In this document: positions 17,598 to 25,740 of the stretch, piece after piece | Numbering within the stretch: the first letter of the stretch is position 1 | How the letters are laid out: every line of letters begins with the position of its first letter | DNA from: Bacillus sp. Y1 | GTDB taxonomy: Bacteria > Bacillota > Bacilli > Bacillales > Cytobacillaceae | Assembly: GCF_003586445.1 (NCBI RefSeq) | Contig: NZ_CP030028.1 | Location: 2,060,501 to 2,124,500, forward strand | Length of the DNA: 64,000 bases | Reading direction: 5' to 3' | Translations under genes and position numbers: made by a program | Notes under the pieces: generated by a model | What the model saw: the letters and a program-made list of their open reading frames with translations, nothing else | Told to the model about the DNA's origin: nothing | Database searches by the model: none

Positions 17598-18566
17598 TTA
17601 AACGGTGATCACCACTTTACCTTGAGCATGACCTTCAGAGAAATAATTGAAAGCATCAGCAATCTCGCTTAATTTATATTTTCTATCGATAACTGGCTTT
17701 ACACTACCTGTTTCAAGTAATTCTTTTACATAAATTAAGTCTTTTTGATTGGCTCTCTGTAGTATGCTTCCGATCTTTTTACTTCCGAGGATTGATGTCC
17801 ATGGTCCTTGTATCATGGTTTGAAATAACTGTTCTCCTGAACCTCCGACATGAAGAAAGATGCCATTCGGATTCAATGCTCTTTTATAAACAGATAAGGG
17901 TTGGCTTCCATTCACACCTAATATCAAGTCATACTTTTCCTGTGATAGGGTGAAATTCTCTTTCTGATAATCGATTACATGCTCAGCACCAATGGAAAGT
18001 AAAATGTCTACATTTCTTGTACTGCACACTCCCGTCACTTCAGCACCAAGAGATTTTGCTATTTGAACAGCAAATGTTCCAACACCACCAGAGGCTCCAT
18101 ATATCAGAACTTTTTGTCCAGGTTGAATATTCCCTTTATTGCGTAGTGCTTGTAGAGCAGTAACTCCAGCCATAGGAACCGCTGCTGCTTCCTCAAAGGA
18201 CACATTTTTTGGTTTGAATGCGAGAGCGTCTTCAGGAACGCATACATATTCTGCAAAACCACCCCAGCCATAGGCAGATAGGTCACCGAACACCTCATCA
18301 CCTGGTTGAAATTGCTTTACTCCATTCCCTATTGATTCAACTTCACCAGCAATGTCGCCTCCAGGTATGGAGTATTTCGGTTTAAATAAACCAAAAGCCA
18401 ATCGAGCCAAATAGGGTTCACCTTTTAAAAGAACGAGGTTTCCATAATTAACGGAGGAGGCATGTATTTTCACTAACACTTCCTTGTTCTTAGGAACAGG
18501 TTTATCCACCTCTTTTAATGAAAGTACATCGGAATTTCCATACTTTGTACAAACAACTGCCTGCAT
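17598..18566 (-). CDS. Zinc-independent medium-chain dehydrogenase (quinone oxidoreductase-like)
   Basis: A 322-aa MDR protein starting MQAVVCTKYGNSDVLSLKEV with AGGAGGTAT before the ATG. The NADPH-binding loop appears as GASGGVGTFAVQIAKSLGAEVTGVCSTRN. Catalytic zinc ligands of alcohol dehydrogenases are absent, placing it with quinone reductase/enoyl reductase-like members. It probably reduces quinones or alpha,beta-unsaturated carbonyls with NADPH; the exact substrate cannot be told. It runs in the same direction as the EamA gene downstream. Confidence 0.82.
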   Translation of the reverse strand: MQAVVCTKYGNSDVLSLKEVDKPVPKNKEVLVKIHASSVNYGNLVLLKGEPYLARLAFGLFKPKYSIPGGDIAGEVESIGNGVKQFQPGDEVFGDLSAYGWGGFAEYVCVPEDALAFKPKNVSFEEAAAVPMAGVTALQALRNKGNIQPGQKVLIYGASGGVGTFAVQIAKSLGAEVTGVCSTRNVDILLSIGAEHVIDYQKENFTLSQEKYDLILGVNGSQPLSVYKRALNPNGIFLHVGGSGEQLFQTMIQGPWTSILGSKKIGSILQRANQKDLIYVKELLETGSVKPVIDRKYKLSEIADAFNYFSEGHAQGKVVITV

Positions 18567-18781
18567 GTAAATACCTCCTATAAATCAATCTCAATAAAAT
18601 TTAATATAGCTTAAAGATATTCAATGAAACATCTCTTAAAAACCGTTCAGGTTCTTTTTAACAAACAAAAAAATTGTTTTTAAAAAATTTTAATAATTTT
18701 TTAAATTCCTAGTTTACAGGTAGGGATAATGTGGATTATAGTAAAGAAACAAAGTTACTAAAGAAGTTTGGAGGCTATGAA

Positions 18782-19705
18782 ATGAAAAAGTTAATTGTAT
18801 TTGCGTTTATTGGTTTGTTTGCACAGCTAATAGACGGGGCATTAGGAATGGCGTACGGGGTGACGTCCTCATCAATGTTACTAGCATTTGGTATTGCACC
18901 AGCAGTTGCATCTGCATCCGTTCATTTAGCAGAAGTGGTAACAACAGCTGCATCTGGAGCTTCACACATTAAATTTGGAAATGTTGATAAGCAAACCGTA
19001 GTCAGACTCGTCATACCAGGATCGATAGGAGCATTTTTAGGGGCTACATTTTTGAGTAATATTCCTGGTGACCTTGCAAAACCCTATATTTCTATTTTTT
19101 TACTTGCCCTTGGTGTATATGTTTTAGCTAGATTCTTATTCATGTTTAAAGTTGGAGAACAGAAAAATAATATTGGCCTTTCAAGAAAAAAATCCATTCC
19201 TCTAGGATTGATCGCCGGTTTTGCTGATGCGACAGGTGGAGGAGGCTGGGGTCCTATTGCAACTCCTGTATTGCTATCTCAAAAAGGAATCAGTGCACGT
19301 AAAGTAGTTGGTACAGTTGATACTAGCGAATTTGCCATTGCCGTATCTGCTACACTTGGATTTTTGATCTCCCTTGGTTGGGAACAAGTAAACTGGCTGT
19401 GGGTAGGAGCTTTAATGATTGGTGGATTAATTGCTGCACCGATTGCTGCCTGGTTAGTACAAAAAATCCATGCTCAATTAATGGGTGTGCTTGTAGGAGG
19501 ATTTATTATCCTAGTTAACTCTAGAACTCTTGTAACAACATGGATTGATCAAACAAATGTTTATCCATTTGTTTACGCTAGTATTGCAGGAATTTGGATA
19601 GCTTCGATTGTATATATTGCAATAAAAATTAAAAATACAAATGCAAATACAAATACAAATACAAATACAAATACAAATGCAAGTGCAAGTGAAGTATTAA
19701 ATTAA
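18782..19705 (+). CDS. TauE/SafE-family sulfite/organosulfonate exporter (YtnM-like)
   Basis: A 307-aa membrane protein. The ATG at 18782 follows TTTGGAGGCT; an upstream ATG-like frame from 18731 adds a charged, non-conserved extension. Two TauE halves are seen: LIDGALGMAYGVTSSSMLLAFG and, in the second half, GLIAGFADATGGGGWGPIATPVLLS. In Bacillus, relatives (YtnM) belong to the sulfur-amino-acid regulon, which fits the Rrf2-YezD-sulfotransferase-Ssu operon that follows. The C-terminus ends in a low-complexity (NT)n run encoded by a hexanucleotide microsatellite. Likely role: export of excess sulfite or a similar sulfur oxyanion. Confidence 0.8.
   Translation: MKKLIVFAFIGLFAQLIDGALGMAYGVTSSSMLLAFGIAPAVASASVHLAEVVTTAASGASHIKFGNVDKQTVVRLVIPGSIGAFLGATFLSNIPGDLAKPYISIFLLALGVYVLARFLFMFKVGEQKNNIGLSRKKSIPLGLIAGFADATGGGGWGPIATPVLLSQKGISARKVVGTVDTSEFAIAVSATLGFLISLGWEQVNWLWVGALMIGGLIAAPIAAWLVQKIHAQLMGVLVGGFIILVNSRTLVTTWIDQTNVYPFVYASIAGIWIASIVYIAIKIKNTNANTNTNTNTNTNASASEVLN
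19637..19690 (+). repeat. Hexanucleotide (ACAAAT)n microsatellite inside the tauE 3' end
   Basis: Uninterrupted and near-perfect ACAAAT/GCAAAT/GCAAGT units encode alternating Asn-Thr and Ala-Ser at the C-terminus. A six-base period keeps the frame when units are gained or lost. Confidence 0.85.
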
Positions 19706-19756
19706 GTTTTGCGATCCCCTTAAGACTACAAAGTAATTCAATTTTTATATGCAAAA

Positions 19757-19816
19757 GTCGACTGATTTAATCAACAATTATATGTTTATGGTAAAATGTT
19801 GACTAGAATACTCGAC
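19757..19816 (+). promoter_or_regulatory. Two candidate Rrf2 operators and promoter
   Basis: Dyads of form GTYGA-N9-TCRAC lie at 19757-19775 (GTCGA..TCAAC) and 19798-19816 (GTTGA..TCGAC), with centres 41 bp apart. The second overlaps TTGACT (19799-19804), which with AATAAT 18 bases on forms a plausible promoter for the rrf2 gene. Repression by its own product is inferred. Confidence 0.5.
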
Positions 19817-19858
19817 TTTTCAAATAATTGAATAAGGCTATATTTAGGGGGAAATAAA

Positions 19859-20314
19859 ATGAAGGTTTCAAGTAAGGGAGAATATGCACTAAGAGCACTA
19901 CTAGTCCTTGGGGAACATCATGGAAAAGTGGTATCAATTCAAGAAATTTCAGATAAAACTTTAGTTACTGTAAGTTATTTAGAACAAATCTTATTAAAGC
20001 TAAAAAAATTAGGGTATTTAGAAAGTAAAAGAGGAACAAATGGCGGATATATCCTGAAGCGAGAGACAAGGGACATAAACATTGGTGAAGTCATTCGGGT
20101 GTTAGAGGGACCACTTTCCCCTATGGGATGTGCATCAATCACGAAATACGAACCATGTCAATTAGAACCTTCATGTCAACTAAAGCCACTCTGGTCGCTT
20201 GTAAGAGATACGATCGCGTATGTGTTAGATCAAACAACTTTAGAGGATTTATTGGAGAATCGAATAACTTTGAACAAAGGGGATGATTTCCTTGCTTTCA
20301 AAAGGACAAATTGA
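19859..20314 (+). CDS. Rrf2-family transcriptional regulator with three cysteines
   Basis: A 151-aa winged-helix regulator beginning MKVSSKGEYALRALLVLGEH, with AGGGGGAAATAA before the ATG. The HTH reads SIQEISDKTLVTVSYLEQILLKLKKLGYLESKRGTNGGY. After it comes GCASITKYEPCQLEPSC, a C-X8-C-X5-C set in the region where IscR/NsrR ligate an Fe-S cluster, so redox or Fe-S sensing is possible. CymR, the Bacillus cysteine regulator of this family, lacks such cysteines. Position upstream of yezD-sulfotransferase-ssu suggests it controls sulfur scavenging. Confidence 0.85.
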   Translation: MKVSSKGEYALRALLVLGEHHGKVVSIQEISDKTLVTVSYLEQILLKLKKLGYLESKRGTNGGYILKRETRDINIGEVIRVLEGPLSPMGCASITKYEPCQLEPSCQLKPLWSLVRDTIAYVLDQTTLEDLLENRITLNKGDDFLAFKRTN

Positions 20315-20477
20315 TGAGCAAGTACTAGAAAAAGTGAAGGTTTTACTCGAGAGCTTAGAATATGGGACGGTTCAAATAACTGTACATGACTCTCAGGTGA
20401 CTCAAATCGATAAAATAGAAAAACACCGTTTACCTTTACAAGCAAAAGGAAAAACCCAACAAAAACATGCTAGATAA
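20292..20477 (+). CDS. yezD: YezD-family (DUF2292) small protein
   Basis: About 61 aa. A TTG start at 20292 is chosen because AAAGGGGATGATT is its ribosome binding site; the ATG at 20283 lies within it. The signature LESLEYGTVQITVHDSQVTQIDKIEKHR is the complete DUF2292 domain. YezD proteins are often linked to sulfur-assimilation genes, and here it overlaps the end of the rrf2 gene by 23 bp and precedes a sulfotransferase, so translational coupling is likely. Its biochemical function is not known. Confidence 0.8.
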   Translation: MLSKGQIDEQVLEKVKVLLESLEYGTVQITVHDSQVTQIDKIEKHRLPLQAKGKTQQKHAR

Positions 20478-20506
20478 CAAAAGTAAATACATGCCGATCG
20501 GACAAC

Positions 20507-20572
20507 CGAAGGCTCCTGTTAGTTAACTGTTCATGAACATGAACCGTTGCTGAGGGGGCTTTTTATTTTGAA
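20507..20572 (+). promoter_or_regulatory. Intra-operon terminator-like hairpin before the sulfotransferase gene
   Basis: AAGGCTCC pairs with GGGGCTTT (one G-U type pair on each side), enclosing a GTTCATGAAC palindrome, followed by TTTTTATTTTG. Only about 27 bases separate the T-run from the sulfotransferase ATG, too few for a separate promoter. It therefore acts as a partial terminator or regulated attenuator within the operon. A CGGACAACCG hairpin lies just upstream (20501-20510). It does not match the S-box (SAM) consensus. Confidence 0.6.
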
Positions 20573-20598
20573 AAAATATACAGAGGAGTGGAGAAAAA

Positions 20599-22059
20599 AT
20601 GGGACATCCAACGATTTATCCAACAGGAGCGACAGTTTATCAACCAGAAAAAGCAAGCAGTGGTTATACAATTTATCAAGCTGCAGAATTAGGAGCACTT
20701 TTGATTGACATGAATGGAAAGGAAGTCCATTTGTGGAAAGGACTTCGAGGGTTTCCTAATAAACTTTTACCAGGAGGCTATGTATTAGGGAGTACAGCCG
20801 AAAGAGATCCTCAATATGGATTTCAAGACGAAGTGGATGTAGTACAAGTGGATTGGGAAGGGAATATTGTTTGGAAATTTAACCAATATGAATTTATTAA
20901 AGACCCTGGACATGAACCGCAATGGATGGCGAGAGCTCACCACGATTATCAACGAGAAGGAAACCCCGTGGGATATTACTCTCCTGAATTAGAGCCTCGC
21001 ATTATTGGCGGAACAACGTTAATTTTAGCTCATAAAAATGTTCATAAGCCTGAGATTTCAGACAAATTATTATTAGATGATGTCATCATTGAGGTGGATT
21101 GGGAAGGAAATATTCTTTGGGAATGGGCAGTAAGTGAACATTTTGATGAGCTAGGCTTTGATGAAAGTGCGAAAAATGTACTTTTCCGGGATCCGAATAC
21201 ACGGTTCTTTGGAAACTCTACTGAAGCTTCGGCTGGAGACTGGATGCATATCAATTCCATGTCTACCATCGGGCCAAATAAGTTTTATGATCAGGGAGAT
21301 GAACGATTTCATCCTGATAATATTATTTGGGATGCGAGAGAAACGAATATTATTGCGATTATTGATAAAAAAACTGGAAATATTGTTTGGAAGTTGGGTC
21401 CAGACTATTCCACACCGGATGTGAAGCATTTAGGTTGGATTATTGGTCAGCATCATGCGCATATCATTCCGAAAGGCTTACCTGGTGAAGGGAATCTCCT
21501 TGTATTTGATAATGGTGGATGGGCTGGATATGGATTGCCGAACCCTGCGTCTCCATACGGAGTAAAAAGTGCGGTACGCGATCATTCAAGAATTTTAGAA
21601 ATTAACCCTGTCACATTAGAAATCGAATGGCAATATACACCAACAGAAGCGGGTTTCCAAGCACCATTAGATTCTTATCGCTTTTATAGTCCGTATATAA
21701 GCTCTGCCCAACGGTTGCCTAATGGAAACACATTGATTACCGAAGGGGCAGATGGAAGGATTTTTGAAGTAACACACGAGCATGAATTAGTTTGGGAATA
21801 TATTTCTCCTTATAAAAATAAAAGAAATGCAAACATGGTGTATCGTGCTTATCGTGTCCCATATGAATGGGTACCTCAGTTAGATAAGCCGGAAGAAACA
21901 GAAATTGTACCACTGAATATTGCCGAGTTTAGGGTGCCTAATGCAGCAAGTATAGGTACAGATTCAGTGGTCACTGTTGCAGGGACCGTTTCGTATGGAG
22001 ATGGATCATTCTGTGTAGCAACTGTAGACGAAACGAGAAAAGAGAAAGTAGAAGAATAA
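20599..22059 (+). CDS. Aryl-sulfate sulfotransferase (ASST family), no signal peptide
   Basis: A 486-aa beta-propeller-like protein with repeated blades of form VDWEGNIVWKFNQYE, VDWEGNILWEWAVSE, DKKTGNIVWKLGPDY and THEHELVWEYISPYK. The conserved HHAHIIPKGLPGEGNLLVFDNGG segment contains the His of the ASST active site. ASSTs transfer sulfate between phenolic compounds without PAPS. Enterobacterial AssT is periplasmic, but here no signal peptide precedes the start (GAGGAGTGGAGAAAAAATG), so the enzyme is probably cytoplasmic and acts on imported aryl sulfates. It is followed by an SsuABC-type importer. Confidence 0.82.
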   Translation: MGHPTIYPTGATVYQPEKASSGYTIYQAAELGALLIDMNGKEVHLWKGLRGFPNKLLPGGYVLGSTAERDPQYGFQDEVDVVQVDWEGNIVWKFNQYEFIKDPGHEPQWMARAHHDYQREGNPVGYYSPELEPRIIGGTTLILAHKNVHKPEISDKLLLDDVIIEVDWEGNILWEWAVSEHFDELGFDESAKNVLFRDPNTRFFGNSTEASAGDWMHINSMSTIGPNKFYDQGDERFHPDNIIWDARETNIIAIIDKKTGNIVWKLGPDYSTPDVKHLGWIIGQHHAHIIPKGLPGEGNLLVFDNGGWAGYGLPNPASPYGVKSAVRDHSRILEINPVTLEIEWQYTPTEAGFQAPLDSYRFYSPYISSAQRLPNGNTLITEGADGRIFEVTHEHELVWEYISPYKNKRNANMVYRAYRVPYEWVPQLDKPEETEIVPLNIAEFRVPNAASIGTDSVVTVAGTVSYGDGSFCVATVDETRKEKVEE

Positions 22060-22082
22060 GAGGATTCTAAGGGGGAGATAGA

Positions 22083-23105
22083 ATGAAAAACATAATGTTA
22101 TCAGTACTTAGTATATTGCTACTTTTTAGCCTTATCATCACAGGATGCTCGAGCACCACAAAAAGCAGTACAAGTGACTCAGAAGGAAAAGCAACAGAAG
22201 TGAGTACGGTTAGATTGGCCATTGATACGGCTGCAGGAGGATCTTTTCAGTTTCGAGCAGCTGAAAAGCAGGGATATTTTGACGAACAAGGGGTAAATGC
22301 AGAGCTATCTAATTTTGCTTATGGTATTGATACAGTTAACGCCATTTTAACGGAACAGGCGGACACAGGACTTGCTGCTGATTACGCTCTATTAAACTCG
22401 TTAGGGAAAGGCGATATGGTGGTTGTTTCCACTCTGACAAGAGGCCATGAAAGATCATTAAAAGATAACCAGCTTCTTGTGCGAGGGGATATCAAGAGTC
22501 CAGAGGGTTTAAAAGGAAAGAAATTAGGTGTTCCTAAAGGGACGGTAACCGAGTATATATGGGCGAAATATTTGGAAGCCAATCAAATTAGTGAAGAAGA
22601 CATCACTTACGTTCCATATAGTACACCTGATGAAGCCATTGTAGGAGTGAAAAAGGGAGATATTGATGCCGTTTGGAGTTCAGGTGCCTTAAAAGATAAG
22701 TTCAAAAGTATAGAAGGAGTCACACAGTTAGATGACTTAGAAAGTGCGGGTGTCACAATTGATAGTTACCTTCTTGCGAAACGATCATTTGTTGAGGAAC
22801 ATCCAAAAGCATTGGAGTCGGTTCTAAAGGCATTATCACAAGGTATTGAGTATGTAGGTAACCATCAAAAAGAAACAGCTCAAATTGCCTTTGAACAATT
22901 AAAAGTACCAGAAGAAGACGCGTTAAAAGATATTGAAAGACAAAATTATGTTTTAGGATTTAGCGAGGATGATGTTGAGCATTTAGAGGATATGAAAGAA
23001 TGGCTAGAGGAAAAAGGGATATTAAAAGAGTCATATAATCTAAAGGATAAACTGTCCCTAGAGCCACTGAAGAATGCCTTTCCTGATTTAGTAACAGTTG
23101 AATAA
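22083..23105 (+). CDS. ABC transporter substrate-binding lipoprotein (SsuA/NrtA/TauA type)
   Basis: 340 aa. A lipoprotein signal peptide ends in the lipobox LIITGC with the lipidated Cys at residue 22, followed by a Ser/Thr linker. The body has the SsuA-type folds VRLAIDTAAGGSFQFRAAEK, GKKLGVPKGTVTEYIWAKYL and IDSYLLAKRSFVEEHPKAL. Such proteins bind sulfonates, nitrate, taurine or thiamin precursors. With the ASST gene upstream, a sulfate ester or sulfonate is the best guess. It lies 23 bp after the ASST gene with GGGGGAGAT as ribosome binding site. Confidence 0.85.
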   Translation: MKNIMLSVLSILLLFSLIITGCSSTTKSSTSDSEGKATEVSTVRLAIDTAAGGSFQFRAAEKQGYFDEQGVNAELSNFAYGIDTVNAILTEQADTGLAADYALLNSLGKGDMVVVSTLTRGHERSLKDNQLLVRGDIKSPEGLKGKKLGVPKGTVTEYIWAKYLEANQISEEDITYVPYSTPDEAIVGVKKGDIDAVWSSGALKDKFKSIEGVTQLDDLESAGVTIDSYLLAKRSFVEEHPKALESVLKALSQGIEYVGNHQKETAQIAFEQLKVPEEDALKDIERQNYVLGFSEDDVEHLEDMKEWLEEKGILKESYNLKDKLSLEPLKNAFPDLVTVE

Positions 23106-23119
23106 AGGAGGAAAAAAGG

Positions 23120-23896
23120 ATGAGCACAGTAAAGGAAAAAGTAATTGAAACTCCTACAGCTATTTCCATTACGGGATTAACAAAATCCTTTAACAATAGT
23201 AGTTTTCATGTGCTGGAGGAGGTGGATTTATCCATTAAACGAGGCGAGTTTTTTATTCTCCTTGGTCCGAGTGGATGCGGGAAGTCTACCTTACTGAATA
23301 TCATTGCTGGGTTTATTGATAAGTCTGCCGGTGAGCTGATCGTTGACGAAGAAGAGGTCCATAAACCAGGCAGAAATCGAGGGGTTGTTTTCCAACAGGC
23401 CGATTCTGCACTATTTCCATGGCTAACGGTAAAAGAAAATGTTGAGTTTGGATTGAAGATGAAGAAAGTACCCAAAAACATTCGTCAAGAAACATCTGCA
23501 CATTATATTAATCTAGTCGGGCTAAAAGGTCACGAAGGGAAATTTCCGAGAGAGCTTTCGGGTGGAATGAAACAAAGAGTACAGTTAGCTCGTGTATTAG
23601 CCAATGATCCAGAAATTTTGTTAATGGATGAACCTTTCGGTGCCCTTGATGCGATGACTAGAAGAACGATGCAAACCGAATTCATTCGAATCTGGAAGGA
23701 AACGAATAAAACAGTTATTTTCGTGACACATGATATTCAGGAGGCACTGTTACTTGGGCAAACGGTAGGTGTCATGTCTGTAGGTCCGTCCTCAAATATT
23801 GAAGCTATATACGATATTTCATTACCTTACCCTAGGAGTTTTACCGATAAGGAGTTTAGTCTCCACTACCACAATATTCAATCTCATTTTGATTAA
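23120..23896 (+). CDS. ABC transporter ATP-binding protein (SsuB/TauB type)
   Basis: 258 aa. Walker A GPSGCGKST, Q-loop VFQQADSALFPWLTV, signature LSGGMKQRVQLARVLA, Walker B ILLMDEPFGALDAMTRR and the switch His in VTHDIQEA are all intact. The YxxP/FPW pattern places it in the nitrate/sulfonate/taurine importer group. It follows the binding-protein gene by 14 bp (AAAGGAGG) and precedes the permease by 13 bp, forming one importer. Confidence 0.92.
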   Translation: MSTVKEKVIETPTAISITGLTKSFNNSSFHVLEEVDLSIKRGEFFILLGPSGCGKSTLLNIIAGFIDKSAGELIVDEEEVHKPGRNRGVVFQQADSALFPWLTVKENVEFGLKMKKVPKNIRQETSAHYINLVGLKGHEGKFPRELSGGMKQRVQLARVLANDPEILLMDEPFGALDAMTRRTMQTEFIRIWKETNKTVIFVTHDIQEALLLGQTVGVMSVGPSSNIEAIYDISLPYPRSFTDKEFSLHYHNIQSHFD

Positions 23897-23909
23897 AGGA
23901 GGGGGCCAA

Positions 23910-24734
23910 ATGGGTGCACTAAGAAATAAAGTGATAAAAAGTGAGAAGATATTTCAAAAGAAAAAAGTTACATCGAGCCTTCTGGTAAAAATGATAAACA
24001 GTGGAATTCTTGCGTGGATCCTTGTTTTTGCGATTTGGAGCATAGCAGCTAGCCTGTCTGATCCGCAGTTTCTACCGAGTCCATTGGCTGTTTGGAAAGG
24101 TGCGATCGATCTTAGTCAAGATGGTTCACTTTTCCTTTATATATGGGTGAGTTTTGTAAGAGTCATTTCCGGCTGGACATTAGGGAATCTTGTAGCGATC
24201 CCAACTGGCTTGCTAATAGGTCGCATTCCCATACTCCGAGCATTATTTGATCCGATTATTAATTTTGTCCGATTTATCCCACCACTCGCATTTATCACCT
24301 TATTTATGCTTTGGTTTGGTATTGGGGAGCAGTCGAAAATCTTTTTAATTATGTACGCCACCTTTTTCATTGTAACCATTAACACCCTTACCGGTGTGCA
24401 GGCTATTGAAGAGGATAAAATACGTTCAGCTAGAAGTATGGGAGGATCAGAATGGCAAATTATGTTCCATGTCATTATTCCAGCTTCTCTTCCTTATATT
24501 TTTACCGGTGCAAGGCTTGCCATGGGTTCTTCCTTTATGGCCATCATCGGGGCAGAAATGGTTGCAGCTAATGAAGGAATAGGCTATATGATTTGGAACT
24601 CAAGATTGTATTTTAAAACAGATTGGATCTTTGTGGGGCTAGTAATTCTTGGACTAATGGGCTTCACGATGGACCGAGTCTTCAACCAGTTTGGAAAAGT
24701 AATTCTTAAAAGATATAACGTGGTTAGGAATTGA
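23910..24734 (+). CDS. ABC transporter permease (SsuC/TauC type)
   Basis: 274 aa with six membrane helices. The ATG at 23910 follows AGGAGGGGG; longer frames would overlap the ATPase gene without a ribosome binding site. The EAA loop reads EEDKIRSARSMGGSEWQIMFHVIIPASLPYIFTGARLAMG, the site that docks the ATPase. It completes the SsuABC-like importer of the sulfotransferase operon. A TAAGAG-AA-CTCTTA palindrome follows the stop but has no clear U-run. Confidence 0.9.
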   Translation: MGALRNKVIKSEKIFQKKKVTSSLLVKMINSGILAWILVFAIWSIAASLSDPQFLPSPLAVWKGAIDLSQDGSLFLYIWVSFVRVISGWTLGNLVAIPTGLLIGRIPILRALFDPIINFVRFIPPLAFITLFMLWFGIGEQSKIFLIMYATFFIVTINTLTGVQAIEEDKIRSARSMGGSEWQIMFHVIIPASLPYIFTGARLAMGSSFMAIIGAEMVAANEGIGYMIWNSRLYFKTDWIFVGLVILGLMGFTMDRVFNQFGKVILKRYNVVRN

Positions 24735-24845
24735 TAAGAGAACTCTTACCTTACTAATTTATGTAAAAAAAAACAGTTTGGTTTTCCAATAGTACAGTAG
24801 TAAGACTTGTTGGTAAATGAATAAACTAAACTGGAGGTATTGAGG

Positions 24846-25010
24846 ATGTCAAAACAACTGAGATTAGCAGTAGAAAAAAGAAAGAATTATTTAATTAATT
24901 ACTTAATCAAAGCAGGAATCTACAAGAAGAACGAGCAACATTTATTTGAGCTAACACTTACAGACTTAGAATTAGAGTATAAAAAGTGGAACCGAAATCG
25001 TAAGGAATAA
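24846..25010 (+). CDS. fbpA: FbpA-type Fur-regulated basic protein
   Basis: A 54-aa basic protein, MSKQLRLAVEKRKNYLINYL and so on to NRNRKE, with ACTGGAGG before its ATG. The string IKAGIYKKNEQHLFELTLTDLE is the FbpA core. In B. subtilis FbpA is made under iron limitation and works with the FsrA sRNA in iron sparing. No convincing Fur box (GATAATGATAATCATTATC-like) is seen in the 110-bp upstream gap, so iron control here is unproven. A strong terminator follows. Confidence 0.75.
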   Translation: MSKQLRLAVEKRKNYLINYLIKAGIYKKNEQHLFELTLTDLELEYKKWNRNRKE

Positions 25011-25014
25011 GTGT

Positions 25015-25046
25015 GGACCTTCGTTAAGCGAAGGTCTTTATTTTTA
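25015..25046 (+). terminator. Terminator after fbpA-like gene
   Basis: GACCTTCG-TTAA-CGAAGGTC stem followed by TTTATTTTT. Confidence 0.9.
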
Positions 25047-25131
25047 TAAGTTGAGTTTTTAGTAACTGATCGTGGGTAGCACGCCTATATGGATTGAATA
25101 TAATTTAACATACAACAGTAAGGAGTATGTT

Positions 25132-25722
25132 ATGGACGATCAGGTCAAAGAATTATTTGGAGCGGTAATAACTGCAATAGGGACAATACTTTCAGCAATA
25201 GCAAGTATACCTACACAGTCCACTAGAATAACAGAATTATACAAAGGCTTAGACATTGTCGGGAATACACTCCAAGGAACCGGCAATGCCATCCAAGCAG
25301 ACGCGCAAAGAAATCCCTCACTCGAGAAACTAGGTAATGAGATTCAAACAATAGGAAACAGTACGGTTGTTGCTGGTCTTATTTTGGATGTAGAAGAAGT
25401 AACGGAAGAAAAATTAGTGATCACGGGCAACTTATTACAAGCATTAGGGGGCGGTGTAGCACTAGGGGAGGAATTTGAGGACCCGTCCGCTCCTGGACAA
25501 ATTTACAATATATACGGGAACCTACTCCAATCTACAGGGAATTCGCTTCAAGCAATTGGAGGGTCTATTAATATAAGAGAAAAGGAAGAGTCTGAATCTG
25601 ATTCTGATTCGCCTGGTGATGTAATTATCTTTACTGGAAGTTGGATTCAAGCAATTGGTTCGGTAATCTCGATATTGGGTACTCTTCCGGAAGAAAGCAA
25701 ACGGGGTGTTCCTTCTCCTTAA
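25132..25722 (+). CDS. DUF6944-like repetitive protein
   Basis: 196 aa. The ATG at 25132 follows AGTAAGGAGTATGTT. It consists of about seven related segments of 20-28 residues around the pattern GNxLQA(x)G(x)xI/V, for example IVGNTLQGTGNAIQADAQ, LVITGNLLQALGGGVAL, IYGNLLQSTGNSLQAIGGS and FTGSWIQAIGSVIS. The protein is acidic and glycine-rich with an amphipathic repeat, which I associate with the Bacillus DUF6944 family. There is no signal peptide. Function is unknown; a surface- or spore-associated structural role is speculation. Confidence 0.65.
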   Translation: MDDQVKELFGAVITAIGTILSAIASIPTQSTRITELYKGLDIVGNTLQGTGNAIQADAQRNPSLEKLGNEIQTIGNSTVVAGLILDVEEVTEEKLVITGNLLQALGGGVALGEEFEDPSAPGQIYNIYGNLLQSTGNSLQAIGGSINIREKEESESDSDSPGDVIIFTGSWIQAIGSVISILGTLPEESKRGVPSP

Positions 25723-25729
25723 CACCCCG
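25702..25729. terminator. Hairpin at the end of the DUF6944-like gene
   Basis: CGGGGTGTT / AACACCCCG perfect stem overlapping the stop codon, without a clear T-run. It lies between convergent genes and may end transcription from either side. Confidence 0.55.
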
Positions 25730-25740
25730 TAAGTTCTTCT

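Noticed and set aside
20478..20600. S-box (SAM) riboswitch before the sulfotransferase gene
   Set aside because: The conserved S-box core is absent; only a terminator-like hairpin and small palindromes are visible.
24735..24845. Fur box before the FbpA-like gene
   Set aside because: No inverted GATAAT-type repeat with an acceptable match was found in the gap.
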